The translations under genes and the position numbers were made by a program. DNA of 64,000 nucleotides from Lachnospiraceae bacterium. GTDB taxonomy: Bacteria > Bacillota > Clostridia > Lachnospirales > Lachnospiraceae. This document shows, piece by piece, positions 50,239 to 59,002 of the stretch. The DNA lies in the NCBI GenBank assembly GCA_017527205.1, contig JAFXQK010000036.1:1-64000 (forward strand), given 5' to 3'. The notes beneath the pieces were generated by a model. The model was not told the origin of the DNA. It saw nothing but the letters and a program-made list of their open reading frames with translations, and did no database searches. Numbering within the stretch: the stretch's first letter is position 1; every line of letters begins with the position of its first letter.

Positions 50239-50742
50239 ATGAAAGAGATGAAAAATGACATGGAGCTGACGTTTGATGCCATCTCCAGCAATGAAGGTCT
50301 GGCAAGGGTGGCGGTGGCAGCATTTGTCTCTCGCCTGAACCCGACGATCGAGGAACTGGCAGACATCAAGACGGCAGTCTCAGAGGCCGTGACCAATGCC
50401 ATTATTCATGGCTATGGAAACATACAGGGGTATTGTAAACACGGGGAGGCTTTGGAGACGATAGATAAAGAGTCTCCCGGGAAGGTTAGAATGAAATGTC
50501 AGCTTGAGCATGGCGTGCTTAAGGTCATGGTCGAGGATCAGGGCCGAGGCATTGAAAATGTTGAGAAGGCCATGGAGCCGCTGTTTACGACGAGACCGGA
50601 TTTGGAGCGCTCCGGTATGGGCTTCGCATTCATGGAGGCGTTCATGGATGATCTCCAGGTCGAGAGCGCGCCGGGCGTGGGAACGATCGTGCGTATGCAA
50701 AAGAAGATGACCAGTGGGCCGTGGATTCCAAGTGAGGAATAG
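50239..50742 (+). CDS. spoIIAB: Anti-sigma F factor / serine kinase SpoIIAB
   Basis: 167 aa GHKL ATPase. Visible: N-box EAVTNAIIHGY, G1 box VEDQGRGIENV, G2 region TTRPDLERSGMGFAFMEAFMD. It phosphorylates SpoIIAA and holds sigma F inactive. It starts 4 nt after spoIIAA and ends 2 nt before sigF. Confidence 0.95.
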   Translation: MKEMKNDMELTFDAISSNEGLARVAVAAFVSRLNPTIEELADIKTAVSEAVTNAIIHGYGNIQGYCKHGEALETIDKESPGKVRMKCQLEHGVLKVMVEDQGRGIENVEKAMEPLFTTRPDLERSGMGFAFMEAFMDDLQVESAPGVGTIVRMQKKMTSGPWIPSEE

Positions 50743-50744
50743 CC

Positions 50745-51518
50745 ATGGAAAATACGTCAGTACGAATCCAGGAATCACAGGCGGGAGAAAAGGGCGCGAG
50801 GGAAGTACTGATTGAGCAAAATTTAGGTTTGGTACGTCATGTTGTAAGGCGATTTGAGGGGCGTGGGACGGACGGGGAAGATTTATTTCAGATCGGTGTC
50901 ATTGGACTGATCAAGGCGGTAGACCGCTTTGATATGTCGCGCGGCGTCATGTTTTCTACCTATGCCGTACCGCTGATCATGGGTGAGATCCGCAGGTTTC
51001 TTCGCGAGGATGGGCTTGTCAAGATCTCTCGTACCATACGGGAGAACGCGGGGAAGCTGGCTAAGGTTCGGGAGGCGGAGGAGCTTTTGCTGGGCAGAAC
51101 GCCTAGATTGTCAGAGTTGGCGGAGGCGGCAGGGCTGAGCTATGAGGATGCGCTCTTGGCGTTGGAGGCAGGCAGCCAAACCATGTCCCTGGAAGCAGAG
51201 ACGGAGGGGGTGGATGGTGAGGGATTGGCCCTTTTGGACAGAATTTCAGCGGATGCACAGGCAGGCTGCGGGTATGCGGCATTAAGTCCTCGGGAGACCG
51301 ATGCAGAGAAGGAACGATTGGTGGATCATCTTTGTCTGCAACAGCTTTTGGGCAGTTTGGAGCAAGACGAGAGGCGCCTGATCTGGCTGCGTTTTTTCCA
51401 AAATCAGACGCAGGAGGAGGCTTCAAAGGTGCTTGGAATCAGTCAGGTACAGGTCAGCAGACGAGAGAAAAAAATCCTTTCAAAATTAAGACTATCTTTT
51501 TTGGGAAAAATGAAGTAA
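50745..51518 (+). CDS. sigF: Sporulation sigma factor F
   Basis: 257 aa sigma-70 factor. Region 2 (LVRHVVRRFEGRGTDGEDLFQIGVIGLIKAV, FSTYAVPLIMGEIRRFLRE), region 3 (ISRTIRENAGKLAKVREAEEL, TPRLSELAEAAGLS) and region 4 (LLGSLEQDERRLIWLRFFQNQ, SKVLGISQVQVSRREKKILSKL). Directs forespore transcription early in sporulation. Completes spoIIAA-spoIIAB-sigF. Confidence 0.96.
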   Translation: MENTSVRIQESQAGEKGAREVLIEQNLGLVRHVVRRFEGRGTDGEDLFQIGVIGLIKAVDRFDMSRGVMFSTYAVPLIMGEIRRFLREDGLVKISRTIRENAGKLAKVREAEELLLGRTPRLSELAEAAGLSYEDALLALEAGSQTMSLEAETEGVDGEGLALLDRISADAQAGCGYAALSPRETDAEKERLVDHLCLQQLLGSLEQDERRLIWLRFFQNQTQEEASKVLGISQVQVSRREKKILSKLRLSFLGKMK

Positions 51519-51582
51519 AATAAATGTGTATTTTTTGATAACGGAAGTTTGCAACCGAAACTACGCATGAGGAATTGGGGAA

Positions 51583-53115
51583 ATGAGAATCGATCAATTA
51601 AACGGATACGATGAAGAACTGGTGGATTTCGATGAGGAAGCGGAAGAAGAAATCCCACAGGAGGACGAGACGTCAGCGCAGGATGAATATGGAGCGGAGT
51701 GGCAGGATGACGCTGCTTTGGGCGATGGCGCGTCAGACGGTCTGATGGAAGGAAATGGTGGTCAAAGCGTTCATGATGGTCAGGAATATGATGAGCAAGG
51801 TTATGATGACGCACAGGGCTATGATCAGAGCTATGAAGATGGTCAGGAGTATGACGATCAAGGCTATGATGAGCAGGCGTACGATGACGTCCAGCCCACT
51901 GCCAATGAGCGCGGAAATGGCGGTGCTCAGGGAAATGGCAGCGGACGTGGGAATGGCGGTGCTCAGGGGAATGGCAGTGGACGCGGAAATGGACCTCAGC
52001 GTTCTGGTGCTTCCAGGACGGTTGCACACCAGACGGCACCTGAAAGGAAAAAGAATCCCCTGGGGACGTTTGTAAAGATTTTTGGCCTGTTGGCAATGCT
52101 TTTGTTATTGATCTTTTTTGGGCTGAAGTATTATGAGACCTACCTTGATCCGGATCGTGAGATCATGGTGTCGTCCAAGGAGTTAGAGCAGGTCAAGAGT
52201 GAGGCGCAGGCAGAGGCCGCGAAGAAAGAGCAGGAAATGCAGGAGCGAATTCTCGCGGAGTATTCGCAGGGAGTGCTCGTTGGTGAGCGTCAGACCTTGG
52301 ATCGGATTCGTCAGAGCATTCAGGGAGGAAAGAGCGTCGTGGAAACCCTTCGTGCGATGTATTCCGACCAGCTGGTGGTTGGAAGCGGCGGAACCTATCA
52401 CTTCATTCCCATCGATGAGACCTTGAAGATGAATGATTACACCATGAACAATCTGGTTGCTTTGGAGAACGGAGAGCTGCAGTACATGCAGGGCGGCGTC
52501 GTGACCTCCTATAAGGGAATCGACGTATCGAAATTTCAGGGCAACATTGATTGGGCGAAGGTGGCAGAGGATGGCGTGACCTTTGCCTTCATCCGCGTGG
52601 GATATCGTGGCTATGGCGAGAATGGTACCATGATGGAAGACCCGATGGCGAAGGATAACCTGAAGGGGGCCAATGATGCGGGCATCAAGACGGGCGCTTA
52701 CTATTATACACAGGCCATTACGGAGGAAGAGGCTCTCCAGGAGGTCGAGGCAGTTCTTGACGTGATTCGCCCTTATCGCATTGATTGTCCCGTAGTCGTT
52801 GACGTGGAGCGTGTTTCCAGTGCCAGCGGCAGAATGAATCAGCTGGATCAGCAGACCAGAACGAAGATCGTAAAGACCTTCTGTGATGCCATCGCAGCGG
52901 CAGGATATCGCCCCATGATTTATTTTAATCTGGAGATGAGTGCCGTACTGTTAGATGTCTCTCAGCTGGAAGAATACGATAAGTGGTTTGCATATTATAA
53001 CCCTGATCTGTATTATCCCTATGCTTACAGGGTATGGCAGTATTCTGATAAGGGAAGGGTGAGTGGCATTTCGGGAACCGTGGACATGAACCTTGCATTT
53101 GAACCGCTTTGGTAA
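51583..53115 (+). CDS. Membrane-anchored GH25 muramidase with acidic repeat region
   Basis: 510 aa. The N-terminal ~140 residues are acidic and low-complexity, with Asp/Tyr/Gln/Glu repeats (DEQGYDDAQGYD, EDGQEYDDQGYD) and a Gly-Asn repeat (RGNGGAQGNGSG twice). A transmembrane helix (LGTFVKIFGLLAMLLLLIFFGL) and coiled coil follow. The last ~190 residues are GH25: YKGIDVSKFQGNIDWAKVA (Asp314), VVVDVER (Asp407/Glu409), VWQYSDKG. It cleaves N-acetylmuramic acid links. It follows sigF by 64 nt without a terminator and may be part of the sporulation operon (inference). Confidence 0.88.
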   Translation: MRIDQLNGYDEELVDFDEEAEEEIPQEDETSAQDEYGAEWQDDAALGDGASDGLMEGNGGQSVHDGQEYDEQGYDDAQGYDQSYEDGQEYDDQGYDEQAYDDVQPTANERGNGGAQGNGSGRGNGGAQGNGSGRGNGPQRSGASRTVAHQTAPERKKNPLGTFVKIFGLLAMLLLLIFFGLKYYETYLDPDREIMVSSKELEQVKSEAQAEAAKKEQEMQERILAEYSQGVLVGERQTLDRIRQSIQGGKSVVETLRAMYSDQLVVGSGGTYHFIPIDETLKMNDYTMNNLVALENGELQYMQGGVVTSYKGIDVSKFQGNIDWAKVAEDGVTFAFIRVGYRGYGENGTMMEDPMAKDNLKGANDAGIKTGAYYYTQAITEEEALQEVEAVLDVIRPYRIDCPVVVDVERVSSASGRMNQLDQQTRTKIVKTFCDAIAAAGYRPMIYFNLEMSAVLLDVSQLEEYDKWFAYYNPDLYYPYAYRVWQYSDKGRVSGISGTVDMNLAFEPLW

Positions 53116-53134
53116 AGTGATTGGAGGTATTCAT

Positions 53135-53515
53135 ATGAAAATTACAACTTTTAATCCTCAGATTGTAACAAATAATGCCGAACCCATTGTTAAACTGTTC
53201 GAAGAGCTTGGATTTGAGAAGCATCATAATCCCAAGGAGATTGGTGATTTTAAGGTTGAAGGGATTCGAATGAAGGATCAGAATGGCTTCTATTTGGACA
53301 TCTCCATTCCAAAGCTTCAGGTTCCTAAGGACATGACGGCGATCCGCATGAACGTGGATGATTTTGATGAGGCATATCAGATGCTGATAGCGCATGGGTT
53401 TAAGAATATCTATGGCGACAATGTGGTTGAGTCAAAGAGTGCGAAATCCGCCATGATGTTTTCTCCGTCTGGGTATGCCATTAATATCATACAGCATATT
53501 AAGAAGCATGATTGA
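53135..53515 (+). CDS. VOC-family (glyoxalase-like) protein
   Basis: 126 aa, one vicinal-oxygen-chelate beta-alpha-beta-beta-beta unit pair (ITTFNPQIVTNNAEPIVKLFEELGFEK, FYLDISIPKLQ, AIRMNVDDFDEAYQMLIAHGF, SAMMFSPSGYAINII). No clear metal-binding His/Glu set is visible, so an enzyme role is unsure. TGGAGG precedes the ATG at 53135. Confidence 0.8.
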   Translation: MKITTFNPQIVTNNAEPIVKLFEELGFEKHHNPKEIGDFKVEGIRMKDQNGFYLDISIPKLQVPKDMTAIRMNVDDFDEAYQMLIAHGFKNIYGDNVVESKSAKSAMMFSPSGYAINIIQHIKKHD

Positions 53516-53609
53516 GTTCATTGGTGTTATTGATTTATGATGCATAGAGAAGGAGCCTTTTGGACAGAATAACGGTAGTTGGTAGAGTCGGTCAGAAAGG
53601 AAGCTTCTC

Positions 53610-54242
53610 ATGAATAACGTGAATGTCTATATGAAATGTCTGCGAAGCGCAAAGGTTTCGTCGGAGGACGTCTACTTAAAGGATGTCTGCAACCTGCGCT
53701 GCGCGGACATTTTTATTTCGGCGAAACTGAAGGCAATCAAGATCTGGCATTTTCAAAAGGAGCAACCAAAGCGCCATGTGGTGAGCACCCTGCGGTTGAT
53801 CGAGCTTATGGAGGGGGTCTGTCCGCAGATTACCGTGGAGGTCATCGGGGAGACGGATGTTTTGATTGAGCTTGTGACGCAGCAGAAGCAGTCGAAGCTT
53901 TTCGTGTTTGCAAAGATTGCGTTGGTTTGCCTAGTCAGCTTTCTCGGCACGGCCTTTACCATCATGGCTTATCACAATGACATCGGGATCAACGCGATCT
54001 TTACTTCGGCTTACCAGATGCTACTCGGCGAGGAGCCGCATGGCATCAACGCCATGGAGGTCTTTTATTCCGTCGGGGTGGCGCTGGGCATGCTGATTTT
54101 CTTTAATCATGCCGGCGGGAGAACCATTACGGAGGATCCGACGCCGATTCAGGTTGCCATGCGCAATTATGAGAAAGACGTAGACAATGCTCTGGTGGAG
54201 ACGGCAGGAAGAAACGCGATGGAGGAGGAAAACAAGACATGA
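53610..54242 (+). CDS. spoVAA: Stage V sporulation protein SpoVAA
   Basis: 210 aa. N-terminal soluble domain (VYMKCLRSAKVSSEDVYLKDVC, VSTLRLIELMEGVCPQITVEVIGETDVLIE), two transmembrane helices (FAKIALVCLVSFLGTAFTIMAY and EVFYSVGVALGMLIFF) and a tail with GGRTITEDPTPIQVAMRNYE. This matches SpoVAA, part of the machinery for dipicolinic acid uptake into spores. The stop overlaps the next start by 4 nt (ATGA). Confidence 0.92.
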   Translation: MNNVNVYMKCLRSAKVSSEDVYLKDVCNLRCADIFISAKLKAIKIWHFQKEQPKRHVVSTLRLIELMEGVCPQITVEVIGETDVLIELVTQQKQSKLFVFAKIALVCLVSFLGTAFTIMAYHNDIGINAIFTSAYQMLLGEEPHGINAMEVFYSVGVALGMLIFFNHAGGRTITEDPTPIQVAMRNYEKDVDNALVETAGRNAMEEENKT

Positions 54243-54724
54243 TCCTTCGCAAGCTTTTCTTGTTGTTCCTCGGCTGTACCTATGGATTTTTATCGGCAGC
54301 AGGCGTCTTTACGGTGCTTGCAGCCGTTGGGCTGGTACCGCGCTTTGCAGGCAGAACTCATACGGCAAATCGTGTGTGGATCTATGAGGAGATGGTGATC
54401 TGGGGCACCTTGTTTGGCTGCTTTGTCAGCGTGTTTGAGGAAAAAATCGGGCTGTACGACTGGCTCGCAGAACAGTTTCCAACGTATGTCGGAGCATTGC
54501 GGGGCGGAGGGACGGCACTGCTTTGCATTATGGGCTTATTCGCGGGGATGTTCGTCGGTTGCCTTGCGTTGGCCATCGCGGAGATGCTCGACAGCATTCC
54601 GATTTTGGCCCGGAGGATCTCGTTTCATGGAGGCATCTTTTATGTCATCTTTTCCATGGCACTGGGAAAGCTGGCCGGATCGCTGTTTTACTTTTTAACG
54701 GAGTTTCATGCAACGGGGGAGTAA
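54239..54724 (+). CDS. spoVAB: Stage V sporulation protein SpoVAB
   Basis: 161 aa with about five hydrophobic helices (LFLLFLGCTYGFLSAAGVFTVLAAVGLVPR, MVIWGTLFGCFVSVF, GTALLCIMGLFAGMFVGCLALAIAEMLDSIP, GIFYVIFSMALGKLAGSLFYFL). The SpoVAB features LAIAEMLDSIPILARR and GLVPRFAG are present. Overlaps spoVAA by 4 nt. Confidence 0.92.
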   Translation: MILRKLFLLFLGCTYGFLSAAGVFTVLAAVGLVPRFAGRTHTANRVWIYEEMVIWGTLFGCFVSVFEEKIGLYDWLAEQFPTYVGALRGGGTALLCIMGLFAGMFVGCLALAIAEMLDSIPILARRISFHGGIFYVIFSMALGKLAGSLFYFLTEFHATGE

Positions 54725-54811
54725 CCAGATACCTTGATATGCAAATTTGCAAGGGTGCTTTCGTACAGACAATTATCTAACCACCTCTGTTTCGCTTTAT
54801 GATTTTGTCTC

Positions 54812-55089
54812 CGAACAGTGTCTTTTGCTGGCCTTTCGATTTGTCTTTACTGTCCGGTTCTTAAAATATGTATGCAAACAGTGAAATTATTTAGTTGTTC
54901 ACTGTCGGATTCCTTGATTTGACGAACAAACAGTGATTTGTAACTGGCTTCTTTTAATGATTGTTATTTAGACAGTGAATTTCAGACATTACGAACTGTC
55001 TGAATTAAAATATTATAAACGGGACTGTGAAATTATGATAATTGTCACTGTTTGGTATGCCTTTTTATAAACGGGACAGTGTTTCCGAA
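54812..55089 (-). repeat. Family 2 ACTGTC/GACAGT-rich repeat, copy B
   Basis: Reverse-oriented relative to 17139-17400. Read on the minus strand it starts TCGGAAACACTGTCCCGT and then follows the other copy with many substitutions and small indels. Alternating ACTGTC and GACAGT words remain. It occupies most of the 535-bp gap between spoVAB and spoVAC. Confidence 0.82.
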
Positions 55090-55259
55090 AAAACTATGAT
55101 TGTCCAAAACGAAAAAACGAAATCTGGACAGTGAGAAAGGAAAATGTTTGTATAAGAGGTTAAAAATCGATTTTAGACAGGCAAGAAACACTTTTGTAAA
55201 AAAGGGATCACTTAATGACCATGGTTGTGTAAGGAGTTTTATGTGGAGGGAAAGAAGGT

Positions 55260-55709
55260 ATGGATTTGGAGACACAGTTGGAAAAGAAGGAGTATCAGGA
55301 ATATGTGAAGAGGATGACGCCGAAGGCGAATGTCTGGGTCCAGATGGGGAAGGCATTTTTGTTGGGAGGCACAATCTGCTGCGCGGGGCAGGGGATTATG
55401 AACCTGCTGATGGGACCATTTGAACTAGATCGTCAGAGTGCGGGAAGCTGGTGTTCACTCATTTTGATTGTGATTGCCGTGGTGCTGACGGGGCTGAATC
55501 TTTATCCAAGTCTTGTGAAGTGGGGCGGCGCAGGTGCACTGGTTCCCATTACGGGTTTCGCAAATTCCGTGGCGTCTGCTGCCATGGAGTATCAGGCAGA
55601 GGGACAGGTATTTGGTGTGGGATGCAAGATTTTTACCATTGCAGGGCCTGTGATCCTTTACGGAATTCTGGCGAGCTTTTTCTTGGGATTGGTGCAAATG
55701 CTACTCTAA
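55260..55709 (+). CDS. spoVAC: Stage V sporulation protein SpoVAC
   Basis: 149 aa. YQEYVKRMTPKANVWVQMGKAFLLGGTICCAGQ, VVLTGLNLYPSLVKWGGAGALVPITGFANSVASAAMEYQAEG and GPVILYGILASFFLGLVQMLL match SpoVAC, the mechanosensitive channel of the SpoVA complex. spoVAD and spoVAE normally follow; here an epimerase gene does. GGAGG precedes the ATG at longer spacing. Confidence 0.93.
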   Translation: MDLETQLEKKEYQEYVKRMTPKANVWVQMGKAFLLGGTICCAGQGIMNLLMGPFELDRQSAGSWCSLILIVIAVVLTGLNLYPSLVKWGGAGALVPITGFANSVASAAMEYQAEGQVFGVGCKIFTIAGPVILYGILASFFLGLVQMLL

Positions 55710-55920
55710 AAGAAAACAAAAAGTAGGCAGGGATAAACAAGAAAACACTAGAAAAGCTCGTTTCTTCAATGCTATAATTTCAACAAGGACAGGATGAATC
55801 ATTTTTGGGAAGAGCTGAAAATAGATACTTCAAAATTTGTCTTTTTTGTCCGGAAAATAGAGAGGGTTTCAAAAGATTTCATTGGAAGGATGCCATGATG
55901 GCAAGGGGAAAGGAGCACAG

Positions 55921-56946
55921 ATGAGAAAAGCATTATTTATTGGGGGAACGGGTACGATCAGTATGGCGATCACGCGGCTTTTGGCGAAGGATGAGGAATG
56001 GGAATTGTATTTGCTCAACCGCGGCAGTCGCGAGGGAGAGTTGCCAGAGGGTGTCAAGGTGCTGCGCGGCGACGTTAACAATGAGCCGCAGGTGTTAGAG
56101 GTGCTCGGAGATCTGCAATTCGACAGCGTTTGTGATTTTATTGGCTTCGTGCCGGAGCAGCTAGAGCGTGACTACAGGCTTTTCCAGGGAAGAACGAAGC
56201 AGTTTATGTATATCAGCTCTGCATCGGCATATCAGAAGCCCGTGGGGGACTATCGCATCACGGAGGGCACGCCGCTTGCAAATCCTTATTGGGAGTATTC
56301 TCGCAACAAGATTGCCTGCGAGGAATTGCTGATGAAGTGGTATCGTGAGGATGGCTTCCCCGTGACCATCATTCGTCCGAGTCATACCTATGATGAGCGC
56401 AACGTTCCCATGGGAGCACATGGTGACAAGGGTAGCTATCAGGTGCTCAAGCGTATGATGGAGGGCAAGCCCATTTTGGTACATGGAGATGGAACCAGTC
56501 TTTGGACGATGACGCATAACAGCGATTTCGCGAAGGGCTTTGTCGGACTCATGGGGAACGTGCATGCCATCGGAGAGTGCTATCAGATCACAAACGATGA
56601 GACGCTGACCTGGAACCAGATTTATCAGGCCATCGCAGATGCACTGGGCGTGGAGTATAAGCCTTATTACGTATCCTCTGATTTTCTGGATGCAGCAGGA
56701 CCATACGATTTCAAGGGCGGACTGACTGGAGATAAGTCCAACTGCGTTGTGTTTGATAATACGAAGCTTAAGAGAGCCGTGCCAGGGCTATGTATGAACG
56801 TAAGGTTTGAGCAGGGCGTAAGAAGGACGATTGAATATGTATTGTCCCATCCTGAATGTCAGGTGGAGGATCCTGAGTTTGACGCTTGGTGCGATAAGGT
56901 GATCGAGGAGCTGGAGGCTGCCAAGAAGCGCATTCTGCAAGGCTAA
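55921..56946 (+). CDS. NAD-dependent epimerase/dehydratase (extended SDR)
   Basis: 341 aa with a Rossmann GGTGTISMAITRLL at residues 8-21, LNRGSREGELPEGVKVLRGDVNN, and MYISSASAYQKP. The catalytic Tyr/Lys region reads YWEYSRNKIACEELL (YxxxK satisfied by Y-S-R-N-K). The C-terminal part (YQITNDETLTWNQIYQAIADALG) is typical of nucleotide-sugar epimerases. Substrate unknown. AAAGGAG lies just before the ATG at 55921. Confidence 0.87.
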   Translation: MRKALFIGGTGTISMAITRLLAKDEEWELYLLNRGSREGELPEGVKVLRGDVNNEPQVLEVLGDLQFDSVCDFIGFVPEQLERDYRLFQGRTKQFMYISSASAYQKPVGDYRITEGTPLANPYWEYSRNKIACEELLMKWYREDGFPVTIIRPSHTYDERNVPMGAHGDKGSYQVLKRMMEGKPILVHGDGTSLWTMTHNSDFAKGFVGLMGNVHAIGECYQITNDETLTWNQIYQAIADALGVEYKPYYVSSDFLDAAGPYDFKGGLTGDKSNCVVFDNTKLKRAVPGLCMNVRFEQGVRRTIEYVLSHPECQVEDPEFDAWCDKVIEELEAAKKRILQG

Positions 56947-57147
56947 ATATGATATTCTCTTTTATGTTAAAGTGTTTGTAATTAAATTTGGTAGTTGCCG
57001 AGAAAAAAATATGGAATGCAGTAAAAGGAAAAGCAAAGGATACGACAGCTTTCAGTTTATCGATTAGATACACCATTTGTAAAGGGATATATTGCAAATA
57101 CTGTCATAAAAGAGTAGGCAAATTCGAAAAGAGGAGCATGAAAGAAT

Positions 57148-57891
57148 ATGGTTGACGTAAGAGGAAGGTGGGCGCTGATTACGGGCGCCAGCAGAGGGAT
57201 TGGAAGATTGGCTGCGCTGTTTATGGCGGAGCACGGGTGTAATTTGATTCTGCAGGGAAGAAGCCTGGAGCATTGTGAGAAGGTCCTGAAGGAGGTTCGC
57301 GCAAAGGGCGTGGAGGCATATGCCGTAGCGGCAGAACTCTCAGATTTGGATGCCGTTGCGAGCATGCTGAAGGAAATTGATGCGAAGACGCCCGTGGTGG
57401 ACATCGTGCTGAACAATGCGGGCCTTCAGATTGCTTATCGCGTCGATTATTATGAGACGCCCGTGAGCGATTATATTGAGAGCTATAAGATCAATACGGT
57501 GGCACCGGCGATGATCTGCTATCATTTCCTGCCAAAGATGATTCAAAATGGATTTGGACGTGTTGTGAATACGACCAGCGGTATTCGCTTAGAGCCTGAG
57601 CAGGCAGGGTATTCTGCAAGCAAGGCTGCACTTGACAAGATCACAATTGATCTTGGGTCGAAGCTGCAGGGAACTGACGTCATGATCAACCTGACCGATC
57701 CTGGCTGGTGCCGTACGGATCTTGGCGGGCCAAACGCACCGAATGCACCCGAGAGCGCCATCCCTGGCGTAGTTGTTGGAGCATTTGTGGATGACAAGAA
57801 GTCAGGAAGGTATTTTGGAGCGGGCAATTTCTACGGAATGACGCTGGAGGAGGCCGTTGTAAAGGCAGAGAGCTTCGCAAACCCCTATTGA
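57148..57891 (+). CDS. Short-chain dehydrogenase/reductase
   Basis: 247 aa classical SDR: TGASRGIG (cofactor, from residue 13), NNAG, NTTSG and YSASK (Tyr155, Lys159). The insert LTDPGWCRTDLGG replaces the usual PG motif region and matches that family. An NAD(P)H-dependent oxidoreductase of unknown substrate. GAAAAGAGGAGCATGAAAG precedes the ATG. Confidence 0.9.
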   Translation: MVDVRGRWALITGASRGIGRLAALFMAEHGCNLILQGRSLEHCEKVLKEVRAKGVEAYAVAAELSDLDAVASMLKEIDAKTPVVDIVLNNAGLQIAYRVDYYETPVSDYIESYKINTVAPAMICYHFLPKMIQNGFGRVVNTTSGIRLEPEQAGYSASKAALDKITIDLGSKLQGTDVMINLTDPGWCRTDLGGPNAPNAPESAIPGVVVGAFVDDKKSGRYFGAGNFYGMTLEEAVVKAESFANPY

Positions 57892-58009
57892 GTACTATAA
57901 ATTAGTTTTTCTATAGTTTTATGTGTTTGTAAAAAGCGATATCTCAATGCTTGGCGAGATTAGGGTGTTTGAATAAGCGGTAGTGGCAGAGCCATTTTGG
58001 GAGCACTTT

Positions 58010-58245
58010 TCGGAAAAAGCTACCAAGAAAGCAGAAAAGGCAAATTAGGTAGCTTTCGCAAGGATTTCCGAAGGGAAAAAGCTACCAAGAAAGCAGAAAA
58101 GGCAAATTAGGTAGCTTTCGCAAGGATTACCGAAGGGAAAAAGCTACCAAGAAAGCAGAAAAGGCAAATTAGGTAGCTTTCGCAAGGATTACCGAAGACG
58201 AAAAGCTACCTAAAAAGTTGCCCTAGATGGTTTGGGTAGTTTTTT
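58010..58245 (+). repeat. Family 3 hairpin array, four units
   Basis: Units with AAGCTACCAAGAAAGC ... GGTAGCTTTCG start at 58017, 58079, 58141 and 58203, a 62-bp period. The last differs and ends GGGTAGTTTTTTATG, which can act as an intrinsic terminator. It sits between the SDR gene and the MarR promoter; the upstream 57900-58010 stretch holds nothing I recognise. Confidence 0.85.
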
Positions 58246-58319
58246 ATGAAAATCTCAGCGTCATACTGCTTGCCGTTCAGAAACACTTTTATAAAAAGAG
58301 CATAAAATAAAAAAAGGTC

Positions 58320-58383
58320 TTGCATTTTTTGAAGACGCGTGTATAATGTTAGATGACTAACAAAGATGTTAGACATCTAACAT
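58320..58383 (+). promoter_or_regulatory. marR-exporter operon promoter with two MarR operators
   Basis: TTGCAT (58320-58325), a 16-nt spacer and TATAAT (58342-58347). Two palindromes follow: TGTTAG-ATGA-CTAACA (58347-58362) and ATGTTAGA-CA-TCTAACAT (58366-58383). They lie at and just past the transcription start, as expected for autorepression. Confidence 0.78.
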
Positions 58384-58440
58384 TTTTTATCGTGTAGTAA
58401 AAAGCATCACGAAATGATTAAATTACGAAAGGAGAGTGCC

Positions 58441-58893
58441 ATGGAGAAAAAACAGGATCGGGCGATCGGATTTGAATTGGGAATGATTCACAACTTAATC
58501 CGAAGAAGCTTAAATCAAAGATTTTCCGAGAATGGTTTGGAGGATCTTGGTGGCGTTCAAGGGCCCGTGATCGGTTACATTTATCAAAACAGTCAAATGC
58601 AGGACGTCTTCCAGAAGGACATTGAGAAATGGTTTAAGATTCGGCGTTCTACGGCAACGGTAATGCTTCAGAACATGGAGCAAAAGGGTCTGATCGAAAG
58701 GGTGTCGGTGCCAAATGACGGGAGACTAAAGAAGATTGTTTTGACGGATAAGGCAAAGGATCGCCACATTCGCGTGAAGGATCAGATAGATCGCTTCCAT
58801 AAAGAACTGGAGGAGGGGATTTCGCCTGCAGAGAAGGAGGAGTTCCTAAGGATCCTGGATCAAATTCGTGCGAATCTCGAGAAGCCAGACTAG
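58441..58893 (+). CDS. MarR-family transcriptional regulator
   Basis: 150 aa. Winged-helix features: DIEKWFKIRRSTATVMLQNMEQKGLIERV and the wing SVPNDGRLKKIVLT. It probably represses itself and the two ABC exporter genes through the TGTTAG palindromes. AAAGGAG lies 6 nt before the ATG at 58441; an in-frame ATG at 58414 is too far upstream. Confidence 0.92.
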   Translation: MEKKQDRAIGFELGMIHNLIRRSLNQRFSENGLEDLGGVQGPVIGYIYQNSQMQDVFQKDIEKWFKIRRSTATVMLQNMEQKGLIERVSVPNDGRLKKIVLTDKAKDRHIRVKDQIDRFHKELEEGISPAEKEEFLRILDQIRANLEKPD

Positions 58894-59002
58894 TTCACAA
58901 AGAAATCTGACCTGAAGGTATGGCTGAACAAGAAGTGCAAAGAAAGATTTAGAACATTGCGTCCTAAAGGCTGTAAAAGAAGTGCAAAGAAAGGGTAACA
59001 GG

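Noticed and set aside
58010..58245. Possible CRISPR array (regular 62-bp period)
   Set aside because: The whole unit, including the linker, repeats; there are no unique spacers, and no cas genes are nearby.
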